DNA from: an uncultured Clostridia bacterium
GTDB lineage: Bacteria; Bacillota; Clostridia; Christensenellales; QALW01
Assembly: GCA_900550765.1 (NCBI GenBank)
Contig: URTC01000054.1
Coordinates: forward strand, 1 to 8,952
Direction: 5' to 3'
Length of the DNA stretch: 8,952 bases
Positions within the stretch are counted from its first letter, which is position 1, and the number at the start of each line of letters is the position of its first letter. Positions 7,732 to 8,952 of the stretch are shown here, in pieces. The notes under the pieces are model-generated. The model saw only the letters and a list, made by a program, of their open reading frames with translations. It searched no databases and was not told where the DNA came from. A program made the translations under genes and the position numbers.

Positions 7732-7754
7732 TAAAAATACCGCGCGTATTTTTA
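7732..7754 (-). terminator. AT-rich hairpin between the kinase gene and the operon promoter, possible weak terminator
   Basis: A perfect 9-bp inverted repeat (TAAAAATAC / GTATTTTTA) surrounds a 5-nt loop, CGCGC. It lies 64-86 nt beyond the kinase stop, and its 3' arm on the minus strand carries five T residues. This could weakly terminate the kinase transcript before the next promoter. The stem has few G-C pairs and there is no separate T-tract after it, so it may instead be a protein-binding site just upstream of the -35 box. The rest of the 7598-7817 gap shows only a 7-bp GC-rich stem with one wobble pair just after the kinase stop (about 7795-7813), with no T-tract, and no gene. Confidence 0.35.
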
Positions 7755-7817
7755 TGCCGCCCCACAGTGCATCTGCATAGCCGCGGATATCCTGCCGCGC
7801 TGTCTGCGCAGCAAAAC

Positions 7818-8648
7818 TCAAAATTCCGTCATTCGAATCAGCTCCGGCAGAGCCTCCTCAAAGTTTACACCGTACCAGCGCCTGTCAGGATCCAGCAGAG
7901 TTTTCTCCATCGAAGCATAAGTAAAATCCACAGCGGTCTCCAAAGCCTTTTGAACCGGGAACTTCCGCGTCAGCATTCCTGCCAGCACCGAAGCAAAAAT
8001 ATCGCCGGTACCATGAAAAGTCTTCCGGATCCGGGGACGGAAACAGGTAAAAACATCTCCGGTATCTCTGTTATAAACTGCAGCTCCCATCTGCTCGCCC
8101 CGAAGGATCCCCGTCAATACAACAATCTTCGGCCCCAGGCGAGCAAGCCGCTTCATCATTTTTTCTATATCCTCCTGCCGCTCGCTGTTTAAAACAGCAG
8201 TTTCCTTCAACAAGAACGCCGCTTCCGTCAAATTAGGAACAATAATATCTGCTTTTGCACACAAACACGCCATTGCCTGCGGAAAGCTTTTGTCAAAACC
8301 AGAATACAGCCGGCCGTTATCACCCATAACAGGATCTACCAATACCAATCCGTTCTCTTTAAAAACCTCTATAAAATCGCTTACCAGCTGAATCTGCCGG
8401 GGAGATCCCAAATATCCGGTATAAATGGCATCAAAGTGCAGCTTTTGTTTTTTCAGCGCAGCAGTGATACCGGGAAGTTGTTCGGTAAGATCAAAAAACG
8501 CAAAATCAGAAAATGCCGTATGGGAGGAAAGCACTGCGGTAGGGATCGGGCACGCCTCCACCCCCAATGCCGACAAAATCGGTATGGCGACCGTCAATGA
8601 GCATTTTCCTACACAGGAAATATCCTGCAGTGTAACAATTCTTTTCAT
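7818..8648 (-). CDS. Pyridoxamine/pyridoxal kinase family protein (PdxY/PdxK-like)
   Basis: This is a 276-residue ribokinase-superfamily kinase of the type usually annotated as pyridoxamine kinase in Firmicutes. It would use ATP to phosphorylate the 5'-hydroxyl of pyridoxal, pyridoxine or pyridoxamine in the cytoplasm, as part of vitamin B6 salvage. Seen: an N-terminal QDISCVGKCSLTVAIPILSA segment (8-27) and PTAVLSSHT (36-44), typical of the family; DPVMGD at 105-110; VPNLTEA at 137-143; and the catalytic GTGD at 213-216 with D216 as the expected base. Length is normal and the frame intact. GGGGAG lies 6 nt before the ATG. The gene is monocistronic, with its own promoter upstream and a separate promoter for the following operon. 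Substrate choice within the family (pyridoxal versus another hydroxymethyl-pyrimidine-like compound) cannot be settled from sequence alone, so I give no symbol. Confidence 0.9.
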   Translation of the reverse strand: MKRIVTLQDISCVGKCSLTVAIPILSALGVEACPIPTAVLSSHTAFSDFAFFDLTEQLPGITAALKKQKLHFDAIYTGYLGSPRQIQLVSDFIEVFKENGLVLVDPVMGDNGRLYSGFDKSFPQAMACLCAKADIIVPNLTEAAFLLKETAVLNSERQEDIEKMMKRLARLGPKIVVLTGILRGEQMGAAVYNRDTGDVFTCFRPRIRKTFHGTGDIFASVLAGMLTRKFPVQKALETAVDFTYASMEKTLLDPDRRWYGVNFEEALPELIRMTEF

Positions 8649-8672
8649 ATTTTTCTCCCCAAAGCAAAGAAT

Positions 8673-8730
8673 AGCGGGGGCCGTCTTTTCCCGGCTGTTC
8701 CCTTTAAAAATATTTTTCAGTAATCCCGCT
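8673..8730 (-). other. Possible folded leader of the kinase mRNA
   Basis: In the roughly 87-nt untranslated leader, AGCGGG (8725-8730) can pair with CCCGCT (8673-8678). Inside this, GCCG and CGGC (8692-8695 and 8680-8683) form a small stem. I recognise no known riboswitch class. The outer pairing spans 58 nt and ends about a dozen nt before the ribosome binding site, so it could affect translation. It could also be chance. Confidence 0.2.
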
Positions 8731-8741
8731 TTATTTTCCTT

Positions 8742-8770
8742 ATTTTATATTTCTTTCTCCCGGTTGTCAA
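8742..8770 (-). promoter_or_regulatory. Sigma-A promoter of the pyridoxamine kinase gene
   Basis: On the minus strand, a perfect -35 box TTGACA (8765-8770) is 17 bp from the -10 box TAAAAT (8742-8747). The start site should be near 8735, giving a leader of about 87 nt. It is divergent from the T-box promoter, with 47 bp between the two -35 boxes. Confidence 0.85.
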
Positions 8771-8787
8771 ATACAGAAGAAATCCGC

Positions 8788-8814
8788 AAAAAAATCAAAA
8801 ATTCCGGCAAAAAA
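8788..8814. promoter_or_regulatory. A-tracts between divergent promoters, probable UP element
   Basis: Runs of 7, 5 and 6 A residues (8788-8794, 8797-8801, 8809-8814) lie just upstream of the plus-strand -35 box. The outer two are about 20 bp apart, two helical turns. Such A-tracts are known to bind the RNA polymerase alpha C-terminal domain or bend DNA. Here they would boost the T-box promoter and possibly the kinase promoter. The assignment rests on composition and position only. Confidence 0.4.
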
Positions 8815-8817
8815 TAT

Positions 8818-8846
8818 TTGACAGCCTTTTTTTTGCATGCTATAAT
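8818..8846 (+). promoter_or_regulatory. Consensus sigma-A promoter of the T-box leader transcript
   Basis: TTGACA (8818-8823) and TATAAT (8841-8846) are both perfect consensus, with exactly 17 bp between them and TGC (TGn) in front of the -10 box. This is about as strong as a vegetative promoter gets, which fits a gene controlled mainly by a downstream attenuator. Transcription should begin near 8853. Confidence 0.92.
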
Positions 8847-8852
8847 TAGAAA

Positions 8853-8952
8853 AAAATAAGGAAAAGCGATGACGAAGAGGGTATTAAGCGTTTGATTTTC
8901 AGAGAGTCGGCGGTCGCTGCGAGCCGGCAATCAATCTTATCCACACCTATCA
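8853..8952 (+). ncRNA. T-box riboswitch leader, Stem I (cut by window edge)
   Basis: T-box leaders sense uncharged tRNA and control aminoacyl-tRNA synthetase, amino-acid synthesis or transport genes in Firmicutes. Seen: the 5' motif AGCGATGA (8865-8872) typical of the base of Stem I; then GAAGAGGGTA; then AGAGAG (8901-8906) entering the distal part. The distal hairpin pairs GTCGGC (8906-8911) with GCCGGC (8923-8928), including one G-U pair, around an 11-nt loop. The helix below pairs TTGATT (8892-8897) with AATCAA (8929-8934), and the next segment, CTTATCC (8936-8942), can pair loosely with the GGGTATTAAG region. The 3' side of the specifier loop begins at the very end of the window. AUC (8949-8951, followed by A) is a possible isoleucine specifier, but only a guess. 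The antiterminator and regulated gene lie beyond the edge. Confidence 0.85.

Noticed and set aside
8869..8895. Short ORF MTKRVLSV* after an AAGG-like site in the plus-strand leader, as a possible attenuator leader peptide
   Set aside because: It lies wholly inside the T-box Stem I, whose conserved AGCGATGA motif supplies the ATG, and it has no run of regulatory codons.
8745..8930. A 61-codon minus-strand ORF across the divergent promoter region
   Set aside because: It overlaps both promoters and the T-box, and its hydrophobic, lysine-rich content follows from the A/T-rich sequence.
1..8952. CRISPR arrays, insertion sequences, tRNA or rRNA genes, prophage or defence genes
   Set aside because: No arrayed repeats, transposase motifs, tRNA-like cloverleaf or foreign-looking gene blocks were seen on either strand.

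Overview
The window looks like ordinary chromosomal housekeeping DNA from a Firmicute, most likely a member of class Clostridia and perhaps a Lachnospiraceae relative. The reasons are the gene order DUF512 radical-SAM protein - der - plsY, a Firmicutes-type parE-parC pair, consensus sigma-A promoters with TTGACA-like and TATAAT boxes 17 bp apart, strong GGAGG-type ribosome binding sites, and the start of a T-box leader. I infer the taxonomy from gene content; no search was run.

Reading in the direction of transcription on the minus strand, one promoter (7702-7730) drives five tightly packed genes. They are a PDZ/radical-SAM/DUF512 protein (7597-6287), der (6285-4963), plsY (4963-4313), parE (4297-2338) and parC (2337 to the window edge, 3' end missing). 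Gaps within the operon are 15 nt or less, der and plsY overlap by 1 nt, and the parE stop abuts the parC start. The products serve ribosome assembly (Der), the first acylation step of phospholipid synthesis (PlsY) and chromosome decatenation (ParE/ParC). The radical-SAM protein has no established role. Upstream, a separate minus-strand gene (8648-7818) encodes a PdxY/PdxK-like pyridoxal/pyridoxamine kinase with its own promoter (8742-8770).

The 220 nt between the kinase and the DUF512 gene (7598-7817) hold the operon promoter, an inverted repeat over its -10 box and a short AT-rich hairpin. The 304 nt from 8649 to the right edge hold two divergent promoters separated by A-tracts. On the plus strand they also hold the first ~100 nt of a T-box riboswitch, whose specifier codon, antiterminator and target gene lie at or beyond the edge.

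The main anomaly is parE. It carries a 1-nt frameshift in an A5 run and two in-frame stop codons 18 codons apart, yet every other gene, including its partner parC, is intact with its catalytic residues. This is either a real pseudogene in a normally essential subunit or a cluster of sequence errors. I found no evidence of an undescribed defence, mobile or RNA system here; the other points of interest are regulatory details and the uncharacterised radical-SAM enzyme.
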